Source: Chryseobacterium cucumeris (GTDB lineage Bacteria; Bacteroidota; Bacteroidia; Flavobacteriales; Weeksellaceae). Taken from it: a DNA stretch of 64,000 nucleotides. Both the position numbers and the translations under genes were made by a program. The notes beneath the pieces were generated by a model, which ran no database searches, was not told the origin of the DNA, and worked only from the letters and a program-made list of their open reading frames with translations. How positions within the stretch are numbered: position 1 is the stretch's first letter; each line of letters begins with the position of its first letter. Positions 25,512 through 33,344 of this stretch are shown here, one piece after another. The stretch spans positions 3,906,001 through 3,970,000 of the forward strand of contig NZ_CP068760.1 of assembly GCF_016775705.1 (NCBI RefSeq), read 5' to 3'.

Positions 25512-26309
25512 TTAAGGGTATTTAATAGCATCCATTAGTTCAATAGGATTATTCTTCATTTTTATATCCTTTTGTTTAAGTTCTGTAAGTTGATTAAAAT
25601 TCGGAGTTACCTGTCTTCCAGATTCATCTACTACCTTCACGACTGCCTTTCCTGCTTTTAGTTCTTTATAAGGATCATTATAGTAGTCCAGATAAGCCTT
25701 TGTTAACTGTTTTCTAGTAACGGGAATAGTTTCAGCTATTGGGTCCACTGCCCCAACATCCTTCCTCAATTCAGTCATTATAAAAATATAATTATTACCG
25801 GAATCTCTCATATCTATAATTAAACCAGGTAAAGAATTAAAAATATAAGGTCCTTCCTGAAAAGGAATATCTTTTGCAAACCATGCTTCCCAATTTCTTC
25901 CTTTATAATTTAGTTTAGCTTTCTGGCAGGTAACATCATGTATCTTTCTCACTTCTTCAGTAATCTTCCAATCAAACTTAGGAGCATTTTCCTTGAAAGA
26001 ATATCTGTCTAGACCTATTACAAAATATTTTTCAATAGTTTTATCCTTGTTGTTCTTGATTACCGCAAAATCATAATCTGATGCCTTTTTTCTAATCTGA
26101 TTAGTTCCTAATGAATCAATATGATACAAATTATAGGAGTAAAATTTAGAAATATCATCTTTTACATCCAAAATCATCTTTTTTTTAATTGTTTCATCCT
26201 TAGTGGAATCCATTTTATAAGTCATCTGATAATCTACCCTATATGTCTGTCCTCGTAGAAAAGACATGGATACCAAAATAATAAAAAGGATCAGAATTGC
26301 TTTTTTCAT
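25512..26309 (-). CDS. GLPGLI family protein
   Basis: The 265-residue protein has a signal peptide (about residues 1-20, ending LRGQ) and the family hallmark SLPGLI near residue 157, within a segment EGPYIFNSLPGLIIDMRDSG. WEAWFAKDIPF precedes it. GLPGLI proteins are secreted or periplasmic proteins known mostly in Bacteroidota and have no agreed function. This one begins 5 bases after the preceding lipoprotein gene and ends the RiPP operon, so it may be linked to the peptide's action, export or immunity. That link is inference. Confidence 0.85.
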   Translation of the reverse strand: MKKAILILFIILVSMSFLRGQTYRVDYQMTYKMDSTKDETIKKKMILDVKDDISKFYSYNLYHIDSLGTNQIRKKASDYDFAVIKNNKDKTIEKYFVIGLDRYSFKENAPKFDWKITEEVRKIHDVTCQKAKLNYKGRNWEAWFAKDIPFQEGPYIFNSLPGLIIDMRDSGNNYIFIMTELRKDVGAVDPIAETIPVTRKQLTKAYLDYYNDPYKELKAGKAVVKVVDESGRQVTPNFNQLTELKQKDIKMKNNPIELMDAIKYP

Positions 26310-26314
26310 CTTCG

Positions 26315-26923
26315 TTAGTTAAGAGGTTCAATATAACCATTCCATAGAGAATGATTGATATTAAAAAACATAGTATTTATTTCTCTGTTAAACCATTGAT
26401 AATCCAAATCTTTAGAATAATCGGGATTATTAATAGATACAAACCTTATTAGTCCACCTTTCACTGTTTTGTAGAAATCATAGACTTGAAATTTACCGAA
26501 ATGATATCGGGAAAAAAATTGAGCCCCATTTTCATTGAATTTAACGTTTACATACAATTTTTTAATATCCTCAGTACTTATATCTTTATAAAAAAAACCT
26601 AAAATATTCGAAAACGTTGGCTGATCTGTATACATGAAGAGAAATTGTTCTCCATTTTTTTGACCAAGCTTGTATTGCAATAGTTTATGCATTTCTGAAT
26701 TTTTAAAATAAATATACCGCTTATCTACTTTCTTAAACCGATAATCTCCATAAGTATAGAATGGTATATTTTGTTTTCCTTCATCAAAGGTTAAAATAAA
26801 TTTTTCATATCTGTCCGGATGATCAGTCTCCACTTTTTGCTGTCCATTGAAATAATAATAATTCTTACAGCTTGTTAAGGAAAACAGAAATATTACTACT
26901 ATTATTCTAAGTAAACCATTCAT
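26315..26923 (-). CDS. lipoprotein of unknown function in the RiPP operon
   Basis: The 202-residue protein starts with MNGLLRIIVVIFLFSLTSC, a lipoprotein signal with Cys19. The rest is rich in aromatic residues and lysine (KNYYYFNGQQ, YRFKKVDKRYIYFK) with no known motif. Its start overlaps the SPASM gene by 17 bases and its end is 5 bases from the GLPGLI gene. Tight packing says it is made together with the peptide maturases. An immunity or peptide-binding role is possible but unsupported. Confidence 0.75.
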   Translation of the reverse strand: MNGLLRIIVVIFLFSLTSCKNYYYFNGQQKVETDHPDRYEKFILTFDEGKQNIPFYTYGDYRFKKVDKRYIYFKNSEMHKLLQYKLGQKNGEQFLFMYTDQPTFSNILGFFYKDISTEDIKKLYVNVKFNENGAQFFSRYHFGKFQVYDFYKTVKGGLIRFVSINNPDYSKDLDYQWFNREINTMFFNINHSLWNGYIEPLN

Positions 26924-27908
26924 TAGTATTGGGATTATAATTACAATTTATAAAATACATCTTCTTTTTATCATCATATGTGGGGATAAAATTTGCTGTA
27001 CACGCATATTTCAGTTCACATTTTCTACATGGCATAATTTTATCTCTTTTTATATTCCATATCTCTGAAAGAAGGAATAAATTATTTTCGATATCCGTGT
27101 CTAATATATAGCCATATTCTTTTACATCAACAGAATTCAGTTGCAACATTCCATCTGCATTTACAAAAACGGTCTTATACAATCCAAGATTTGCATTTTT
27201 GCCCGTAAGAAAAGCCCTATGGTTTATTGATATAGCATTTATGCCTGCTCTAGGGAACAGAAATTCCTCTTCGTTATATTCAAAAAAATATGATTTAACG
27301 TTATAAATTTCTATACTTTCCGAATAAGGAGAACTATAGAAATACACATTTTTTAGTCTTTGCTCCTTAATTATATTTGTATTAAAATCTTTCTGGTAGG
27401 ATAATGATATAGAAAGACTGATAACACAGCTTTGCTTCAGTACATGGGTAAATTCTAAAATTTGTTCCCAATTAGTTCCAGGAGATAAATGAAGATGAAG
27501 ACATTTTACTCCTAAATATTCAATTCTTTCTGCAATCGTCTTGGAGTTCCTTACTATGAATTCGGACAAGACAATAGTCATATATTCAATTTTAGAAGTA
27601 TCGTCATTAAAGCATTTATGAGAAAGCTTTGGAAAGTGATCTTCTAAAGAAAAAAAAATAAACTCTTTTTGAATAAGAAGTTCCAAATACTCCCAAGCTA
27701 CTTCATTATCACCCCATTCATCTATAATAATTTGAACAGATTTCTTATTTATATAACTTATAAAATCAACTAAAGAGTTAGGAACCAACTCAATATCATC
27801 TCTCTGCAAATCATAAATGGCACCTCTTGCAGAACCTTTAACCGGTATGCAGCATGAAAATAGAAATAGTTTTTTATCCCAGTTATGTTTTAGGCAGGTT
27901 AATTCCAT
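26907..27908 (-). CDS. gwsS: GRASP-with-SPASM system SPASM-domain maturase
   Basis: The 333-residue protein carries a C-terminal SPASM-type cysteine set: Cys294, Cys297, Cys303 (PCRKCELKYAC) and Cys322. Its N-terminus has FLFSCCIPVKGSARGAIYDLQR near residues 15-36, the start typical of GRASP-with-SPASM maturases. No radical-SAM CX3CX2C triad is present, so it is not an ordinary radical SAM enzyme. It probably binds an auxiliary Fe-S cluster and the precursor and acts with the ATP-grasp protein. It overlaps the 65-codon ORF upstream by 26 bases and the lipoprotein gene downstream by 17. Confidence 0.85.
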   Translation of the reverse strand: MELTCLKHNWDKKLFLFSCCIPVKGSARGAIYDLQRDDIELVPNSLVDFISYINKKSVQIIIDEWGDNEVAWEYLELLIQKEFIFFSLEDHFPKLSHKCFNDDTSKIEYMTIVLSEFIVRNSKTIAERIEYLGVKCLHLHLSPGTNWEQILEFTHVLKQSCVISLSISLSYQKDFNTNIIKEQRLKNVYFYSSPYSESIEIYNVKSYFFEYNEEEFLFPRAGINAISINHRAFLTGKNANLGLYKTVFVNADGMLQLNSVDVKEYGYILDTDIENNLFLLSEIWNIKRDKIMPCRKCELKYACTANFIPTYDDKKKMYFINCNYNPNTNEWFT

Positions 27909-28080
27909 CTTTAAAAGTTCTTAGACACAAAATTTCAGATTGGTATTTTTTAGCTTCAATTTTCCTAATTAAAGGTCCAGAATGAGTAAATTTTGTTCCA
28001 GATTCGACAACTTGTGAAAATATCGGAGGTAACAGTTTTTTCCTTATTGGGTTAACTTCCTGAAGAAGAGTTTTTTTCAT
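27883..28080 (-). CDS. 65-residue protein of the RiPP cluster, unknown function
   Basis: The ORF overlaps the end of the ATP-grasp gene by 29 bases and the start of the SPASM gene by 26, in a different frame from each, and fills the gap between them. The protein is basic, with RKKLLPP near residue 13, HSGPLIRKIEAKKYQSE near 33-49 and one cysteine. No membrane segment or known motif is seen. Being sandwiched and overlapped at both ends suggests translational coupling and a role in peptide maturation, perhaps as an adaptor. It is less secure than its neighbours because of its size. Confidence 0.6.
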   Translation of the reverse strand: MKKTLLQEVNPIRKKLLPPIFSQVVESGTKFTHSGPLIRKIEAKKYQSEILCLRTFKDGINLPKT

Positions 28081-29023
28081 GATTCATTTTCTTTAATAAT
28101 AAAGCCATTTCGTAATGTAGATTGTAGTTGCATCGGTAAGAGGTCATTCTAAACTGGCCAAAAGGATTAACCTCTAAAAAATAGTATTCACCATCTATTC
28201 CTTTTATAATATCTATTGATCCAGTTTGTAGATTTAATGCTTTCATCAGTTTTGTAACTTTCCTGTCGAGATCTTTAGGTATCTGATAACGAGTAAATCG
28301 GTTGGGCTTCTCTTGGTTATAATTTCTGAAATCAACAGACGTTGTTGGATCATTTTGAGAAAATATTGCCATCGAATAATTTTTTCCTTTGAGATGAAAA
28401 ACCCTAAGTTCATATTCTTTAATAACCTGTTCCTGAAATAAGCCCGGAAAAAAGGAATCTGTAGGATTATTGTATTCAAATGTCATTATAGGGAAATTTT
28501 TATTTTTATAGTGAATCGCTTTACCTTCATTTAGAGATTTAGTAATCCATAATCGACTATCATTTTCAAGTTGATTGGTAACAACTGTAAAAGGGATATT
28601 AAGACCTGCTGTTTTTGCTTTTGTAAGCACTGTGATCTTACTTAAATCTCTCACTGCTATATAATGATTCACCCATTTCTTATTTCTAAGGGAAAAAAGA
28701 ATTACATCTAAAACACCTGAATATTCTGAATATAAATATTGCAACATGTCTAAAGAAAGATCTTCTTCAAACATTTCTTTATATTTATCAAAATTTCCCC
28801 ATTTTCGATACCACACAGTTGTTATCACTGAAACATCTATTTTCCCAAAGAATTCATTTTGAATGATTAACTGTCCGTGAGAATTTACAGCATAATACAT
28901 CTGTGTTTTTCCATTGAACAGATCTATATCATTTAAGCGTATATATGGCTCTCCCATATTGTTTAGATGTTCTATAACAACATTTGTATCATCATCCCAT
29001 GAAGTAGATAAAATTAAAATCAT
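28052..29023 (-). CDS. gwsG: ATP-grasp peptide maturase (GRASP-with-SPASM / graspetide type)
   Basis: The 323-residue protein resembles MvdC/MvdD-type ATP-grasp ligases, which join side chains of a precursor peptide as esters or amides. The N-terminus MILILSTSWDDDTN and the VWYRKWG segment near residue 72 match the pre-ATP-grasp domain. The C-terminal half has FQEQVIKEYELRVF, then TGSIDIIKG, and LEVNPFGQFRM near residue 290, with the Glu and Asn that bind metal-ATP. It lies 51 bases after the precursor gene, behind a terminator-like hairpin. Confidence 0.9.
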   Translation of the reverse strand: MILILSTSWDDDTNVVIEHLNNMGEPYIRLNDIDLFNGKTQMYYAVNSHGQLIIQNEFFGKIDVSVITTVWYRKWGNFDKYKEMFEEDLSLDMLQYLYSEYSGVLDVILFSLRNKKWVNHYIAVRDLSKITVLTKAKTAGLNIPFTVVTNQLENDSRLWITKSLNEGKAIHYKNKNFPIMTFEYNNPTDSFFPGLFQEQVIKEYELRVFHLKGKNYSMAIFSQNDPTTSVDFRNYNQEKPNRFTRYQIPKDLDRKVTKLMKALNLQTGSIDIIKGIDGEYYFLEVNPFGQFRMTSYRCNYNLHYEMALLLKKMNHEKNSSSGS

Positions 29024-29060
29024 AATAAAAAGGGTTGATTCTCATTCCGGAAACAACCCT
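29022..29060 (-). terminator. attenuator-like hairpin between precursor and maturase genes
   Basis: AGGGTTG (29060-29054 on the minus strand) pairs with CAACCCT (29037-29031), followed directly by TTTTATTATG, where the ATG is the gwsG start. A leaky terminator here would give more precursor than enzyme mRNA. Confidence 0.7.
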
Positions 29061-29074
29061 ATAAGTTTTTTTAA

Positions 29075-29248
29075 TTAACATCCGTCCGATGCACCAGAAG
29101 GTATTACAACACTCTCAAGCACATAAGGGTCATTAGCAGTTCCTGAACCACTACATACTCCCTCAGGAAGTAATCTACCTCCATGGATTTGTTTCAGACT
29201 ACCTGTTGTAAGTACTTTTCCACTCTTTAATGATTTTAGTTTTCTCAT
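29075..29248 (-). CDS. gwsA: GRASP-with-SPASM precursor peptide
   Basis: A 57-residue peptide starts at the ATG at 29248. The leader MRKLKSLKSGKVLTTGSL continues to a double-glycine site, KQIHGG, with Gly23-Gly24. The 33-residue remainder has acids at Glu29, Asp40, Glu45 and Asp55, many serines plus one threonine, and two cysteines (32 and 57). It contains no lysine, so an ATP-grasp ligase could only form ester, not lysine-amide, rings. The GG leader suggests cleavage by a peptidase-domain ABC exporter, which is not encoded in this window. It is the first gene of the cluster and has its own promoter. Confidence 0.85.
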   Translation of the reverse strand: MRKLKSLKSGKVLTTGSLKQIHGGRLLPEGVCSGSGTANDPYVLESVVIPSGASDGC

Positions 29249-29304
29249 AGTAATTTACTTTGTTTTTGGTCCTACTCTATAAGCTTTTCGGATTCCGCTT
29301 ATCA

Positions 29305-29336
29305 CGAATATATAAAAAAAAATAAATCCTCACAAA
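29305..29336 (-). promoter_or_regulatory. promoter of the RiPP cluster
   Basis: On the minus strand TTTG (29336-29333), a 20-base spacer and TATATTCG (29312-29305) resemble the Bacteroidota promoter with the same TTCG change as the thi promoter. The leader before gwsA is about 50 bases. The rest of 29249-29432 is very A+T-rich with no other feature. Confidence 0.4.
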
Positions 29337-29432
29337 ATGAATAATAATAAAATTTTACTTTTTTTTATTATGTTAACAAATTATCCGATAAAAAATAGAA
29401 TATAAATTAAAAAAAATAAACAATTATTAAAG

Positions 29433-29463
29433 AAATAAAAAACCCTTCCAATACTGGAAGGGG
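29433..29463 (-). terminator. terminator after serS
   Basis: CCCTTCCA at 29443-29450 pairs with TGGAAGGG at 29455-29462. On the minus strand it is followed by TTTTTTATTTC, 25 bases past the serS stop. Confidence 0.85.
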
Positions 29464-29487
29464 AGTCATTCTATACGTAAGATATTT

Positions 29488-30756
29488 TTAGTTGATAACA
29501 TCAAACCTTGCATATTCCGCAACCTTCTTAGGAAGCTTGATTCCTTCCGGTGTCTGGTTATTCTCCAGCAATGCAGCCATAATTCTTGGTAATGCCATTG
29601 CGGATCCGTTCAGGGTGTGAACCAGCTGAGATTTACCATCTCCTTTGTAACGGCATTTCAATCTGTTGGCCTGGAATGTTTCAAAGTTAGACACTGAGCT
29701 TACTTCCAGCCACATTTCCTGAGCGGCACTCCAAACTTCAAAGTCATAAGTCATGGCAGATGCAAAACCTGTATCACCACCGCAAAGCCTTAAAACTCTG
29801 AACGGAAGTTCAAGATCTGTAAGAATTTCTTTGATATGCTCTACCATTTCTTCCAAAACAGCATAAGAATTTTCAGGTTTTTCAATTCTTACAATTTCTA
29901 CTTTTTCAAACTGGTGAAGACGGTTCAATCCTCTTACATGGGCGCCATAGCTTCCCGCTTCTCTTCTGTAACACTGAGAGAATGCCGTATTCTTAATCGG
30001 AAGATCTTTCTCATCAAGTAATACATCGCGGTAAAGGTTCGTTACAGGAACTTCTGCCGTAGGGATCAAATATAATTTATCTTCATTGATATAATACATC
30101 TGTCCTTCTTTATCCGGAAGCTGTCCGGTTCCAAAACCAGAGGCTTCATTCACAACGTGAGGAGGATTCACTTCTGTGTATCCTTTTTCCACATTTTTAT
30201 CTAAGAAATACTGAACCAGAGCTCTCTGTAATCTTGCTCCTTTACCTAAATAAACAGGAAAACCGGCTCCGGCAATTTTTACTCCCAATTCAAAGTCGAT
30301 AAGGTTGTATTTTTTTGCCAGTTCCCAATGAGGAATAGCTCCTTCACCAAGACCCTCTACCGGATGAGACTGAAAAATAATTTCGTTATCATCAGCAGAA
30401 GCACCACTCTTTACCAATTCGTTTGGAATATTGGGAAGCTGATACAGAATATTCAGTAAATCGTTTTCTTTACCTTCTAACTGGGATTTCAATTCTGAGC
30501 TCGACTCTTTGTATTGTGCTGTTTTAGACTTTGCAGATTCCGCTTCTTCTTTTTTCCCTTCTTTCATCAAAAGACCGATTTCTTTCGAAATTTTGTTGAT
30601 TTCGGAAAGCTGGGAATCTAGTTCAAACTGGATTCTTTTTCTTTCGTCATCGGCAGCGATAGCCTCGTCTACCAACTCAAGATTTTTGAATTGTCTTTTC
30701 TTAAGACCTTCTAAAACGCGTTCTTTGTTGTCGCGCAAAAAATTGACTTGTAACAT
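29488..30756 (-). CDS. serS: seryl-tRNA synthetase
   Basis: SerS charges tRNA-Ser. The 422-residue class II synthetase has an N-terminal coiled-coil arm (about residues 25-100, rich in E, K and Q). The catalytic motifs follow: PTAEVPVTNLYRD near 231, the motif 2 loop FSQCYRREAGSYG near 258, and motif 3 SAMALPRIMAALLEN near 388. The length is normal. It is followed by its own terminator and separated from the upstream lipoprotein gene by 65 bases. Confidence 0.97.
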   Translation of the reverse strand: MLQVNFLRDNKERVLEGLKKRQFKNLELVDEAIAADDERKRIQFELDSQLSEINKISKEIGLLMKEGKKEEAESAKSKTAQYKESSSELKSQLEGKENDLLNILYQLPNIPNELVKSGASADDNEIIFQSHPVEGLGEGAIPHWELAKKYNLIDFELGVKIAGAGFPVYLGKGARLQRALVQYFLDKNVEKGYTEVNPPHVVNEASGFGTGQLPDKEGQMYYINEDKLYLIPTAEVPVTNLYRDVLLDEKDLPIKNTAFSQCYRREAGSYGAHVRGLNRLHQFEKVEIVRIEKPENSYAVLEEMVEHIKEILTDLELPFRVLRLCGGDTGFASAMTYDFEVWSAAQEMWLEVSSVSNFETFQANRLKCRYKGDGKSQLVHTLNGSAMALPRIMAALLENNQTPEGIKLPKKVAEYARFDVIN

Positions 30757-30821
30757 TTTATTTAGATGTTAAATATTAGATATTAGCTTATAATCAGCTA
30801 ACTGTTGTACAAATTTAAAAA

Positions 30822-31340
30822 TTATTTTGTGACCGTGACAGTATTTATCGAAGTTGGTGCATTGGCCTCTTTTGAAAATACCGGAACTCTGTTATACAGA
30901 ACTTTTGAAACCTGGAATACCGTTGGGGTATTGCGATACTGAATTTCCAAAGTATCAATCACATTATCGCTTGCATTTGTGCTTTTTGTATACGTAATCT
31001 TCATTCGGGAATAATAGGAGGTTCCTGTTCCGGGATTATCCGGGCTGATGGAATCCAGTCTCCTTCTTTTGGCTCCTGCCAGATATTCCATATAAAACAA
31101 TGAATCTGTAGTCATTTTCAATGAAATATTTATCGGAGCAATATCTTTAGTTCCAAAAATATCATTCACAGAATACCCTGTAAAAGATCCTGTTTTCTTA
31201 CTGTTCAGCAAATCCTGACCAGCACTGTTCCTGATATAGATATTCATTAACTGATCAATCCTCTGCAAAGAATCATCATCACTTTTACAACTGATCAGTG
31301 CAAAAACCGCTACAAGTATACACCAAAAATATTTCATCAT
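30822..31340 (-). CDS. small lipoprotein of unknown function
   Basis: The 172-residue protein has a lipoprotein signal, MMKYFWCILVAVFALISC, with Cys18 followed by KSDDD, an acidic stretch typical of surface-exposed Bacteroidota lipoproteins. The mature part is a beta-rich domain of about 150 residues with no motif I recognise. It lies 38 bases downstream of the asparagine synthase gene and may share its transcript. Confidence 0.75.
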   Translation of the reverse strand: MMKYFWCILVAVFALISCKSDDDSLQRIDQLMNIYIRNSAGQDLLNSKKTGSFTGYSVNDIFGTKDIAPINISLKMTTDSLFYMEYLAGAKRRRLDSISPDNPGTGTSYYSRMKITYTKSTNASDNVIDTLEIQYRNTPTVFQVSKVLYNRVPVFSKEANAPTSINTVTVTK

Positions 31341-31378
31341 AAATACAAAGGTAAAATATTAATCTTTAGGCTCCTTCT

Positions 31379-33277
31379 TTATTTTTCAAAATATTTCTGA
31401 TACCACAACTCAAAAGTAACCAGCTGCCAGATTTTTACCCAGTCATACTCATGTTCCTGATGATTCCACCACTCATCAATCACCGCAGCATTAAAGAAGT
31501 TTCTCTTTTTTAAACTTTCAAGATTTTCAGTAATAAATTCTCTTACTCTTTTTTCGTTTTTAATGAAATAATTGACAGGAAATGAAAATCCTTTTTTGGG
31601 CATATTCAAAACTTCCTGAGGAAGATAATTCTCTGCTGTTTTACGCAATAGAGGTTTATTCTGAATTCCATTAAATCTTATGTTTCCAGGAAGTGATGCT
31701 ACATAGTCTATTAAACTGTTGCTTAAATAGGGATAACGAAATTCTACGCTGTATTTCATCGCACTCAGATCATCCCGGAAAACATGGTGGGAGGATAGTG
31801 AATATTTCATGTCATATTCAAAATACCCCACATAGTTTTTTACTTCTGAAAGGTGGTATTTTGAAAGATGTAAATCTATTTTACTATAAATATCCGGGTT
31901 TATAAGGCTTTTAACTTCCAACGGTCTCATACTGATCTGGCTCTGCCTGAAAAAATCAAACATATAATCCTGGGAAAAATAGTTTTTTACGCGCTGTGAA
32001 AACTTGTCTTTCGTAACGATGAAAGGTCTTATAAAATTAAAATTCCTTATCAGAAGCCATCTGTTCAGCTTCAGTGTATGAGAATAACCGGCAAAAAGTT
32101 CATCAGCGCCATTTCCGCTTAATACGACTTTAAAATTCTGATCATGTGCATATTTTGCAGCATTGATTAAGACTTCAAAACTGCTGTAAGGTTCTTCAAA
32201 ATGCTGGATATTTTCTTTAAGGTCTTCCAGCGCTTCTTCGTCACTCACTTCTTTCACCGCATGCGAAACACCAAAATGTTTAGCAGCTATAGATGCATTC
32301 TTCACCTCTTCTTCAGAAAACGGATAAGATATGGTGTATGTATTAATATTGGTATTAAAAGATTTTGATTTTGAAGCAATTAAAGTAGAATCAATACCTC
32401 CGCTCATCATTACTGCGACAGGAACATCTGCATATAACTGTTCAGAAATATTCTCAGAAAGCAGTTCATCTATTGTTCTTACAGCTTCTTCCTCTGAAAT
32501 ATTTTTTTGAGACGTTGAAGGCAGCTTCCAGAATTTTTCTTTAGTGATGTTCTGATTGTTTAAATCAACAGTCATGATGGAAGCTGGTTCAAGGGATAAA
32601 ATATGCTGAAAACAGGTTTGTGGAGCCAATGTTGTCTGAAAAAGAAAATTCGTATAGACTCCGTCCCAGTTGATTTCAGGCTTTACCAGCTCATTCTTCA
32701 GCAATGATTTTATTTCTGATGCCCAAACCAATCCCTGTTCGCTTTGATGGTAAAAAAGAGGCTTCATCCCAACTCTATCTCTTGCTAATATAAGTTTCCG
32801 ACCGGAAAGATCAACAATACAGATGGCAAACATTCCATCTAATTTTGCAAACGTAGAATTTCCCCACTCCTGATAGGCTTTGAGAATAACTTCAGTATCA
32901 GAACTGCTATGGAAAGAATATCCCAAAGACTCAAGTTCTTTTCTTAATTTTTTAAAATTATAAATCTCTCCGTTAAATGTAATAATAATCTGCTCATTCT
33001 GTGAAAGCATAGGCTGATGGCCTTTTTCGGACAGATCAATAATGGATAATCTACGGAAACCTAACGCAATATCAGAATTTTTCTCTTTTAGAACCGGAAA
33101 CTGTTCTTTAATTTTTTGTGTGGAATCGTTCCCCGAAAAAGAAGCTCCCTCTCCGATACTATACATCCAGAACCCTTCATCATCCGGTCCGCGGTGTCTG
33201 ATGGCCTGATTCATTTCCAGAATATTTGTAGAGGAAATACTTTTATGAAATGAATAATAACCGGTGATTCCGCACAT
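31379..33277 (-). CDS. asnB: asparagine synthase (glutamine-hydrolysing)
   Basis: The 632-residue protein has an N-terminal glutaminase domain starting MCGITGYY, with the nucleophile Cys2 exposed after Met removal, and RHRGPDDEG and FNGEIYN. The C-terminal synthetase domain has the pyrophosphate loop MMSGGIDSTL near residue 289 and LSGNGADELFAGY near 395. It could make free asparagine, but its position beside a flippase and a glycosyltransferase fits the AsnB-like amidotransferases that modify uronic acids or peptides in surface-polysaccharide loci. Confidence 0.92.
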   Translation of the reverse strand: MCGITGYYSFHKSISSTNILEMNQAIRHRGPDDEGFWMYSIGEGASFSGNDSTQKIKEQFPVLKEKNSDIALGFRRLSIIDLSEKGHQPMLSQNEQIIITFNGEIYNFKKLRKELESLGYSFHSSSDTEVILKAYQEWGNSTFAKLDGMFAICIVDLSGRKLILARDRVGMKPLFYHQSEQGLVWASEIKSLLKNELVKPEINWDGVYTNFLFQTTLAPQTCFQHILSLEPASIMTVDLNNQNITKEKFWKLPSTSQKNISEEEAVRTIDELLSENISEQLYADVPVAVMMSGGIDSTLIASKSKSFNTNINTYTISYPFSEEEVKNASIAAKHFGVSHAVKEVSDEEALEDLKENIQHFEEPYSSFEVLINAAKYAHDQNFKVVLSGNGADELFAGYSHTLKLNRWLLIRNFNFIRPFIVTKDKFSQRVKNYFSQDYMFDFFRQSQISMRPLEVKSLINPDIYSKIDLHLSKYHLSEVKNYVGYFEYDMKYSLSSHHVFRDDLSAMKYSVEFRYPYLSNSLIDYVASLPGNIRFNGIQNKPLLRKTAENYLPQEVLNMPKKGFSFPVNYFIKNEKRVREFITENLESLKKRNFFNAAVIDEWWNHQEHEYDWVKIWQLVTFELWYQKYFEK

Positions 33278-33344
33278 AGTAAAAGATTAATAGATATGTA
33301 AAAATAGGAAAAATGACATTATTTTAAGGGGAGCTATCAAGTAA

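Noticed and set aside
29249..29432. Possible second precursor peptide upstream of gwsA
   Set aside because: I found no short frame with a GG leader here; the sequence is AT-rich and holds only the likely promoter.
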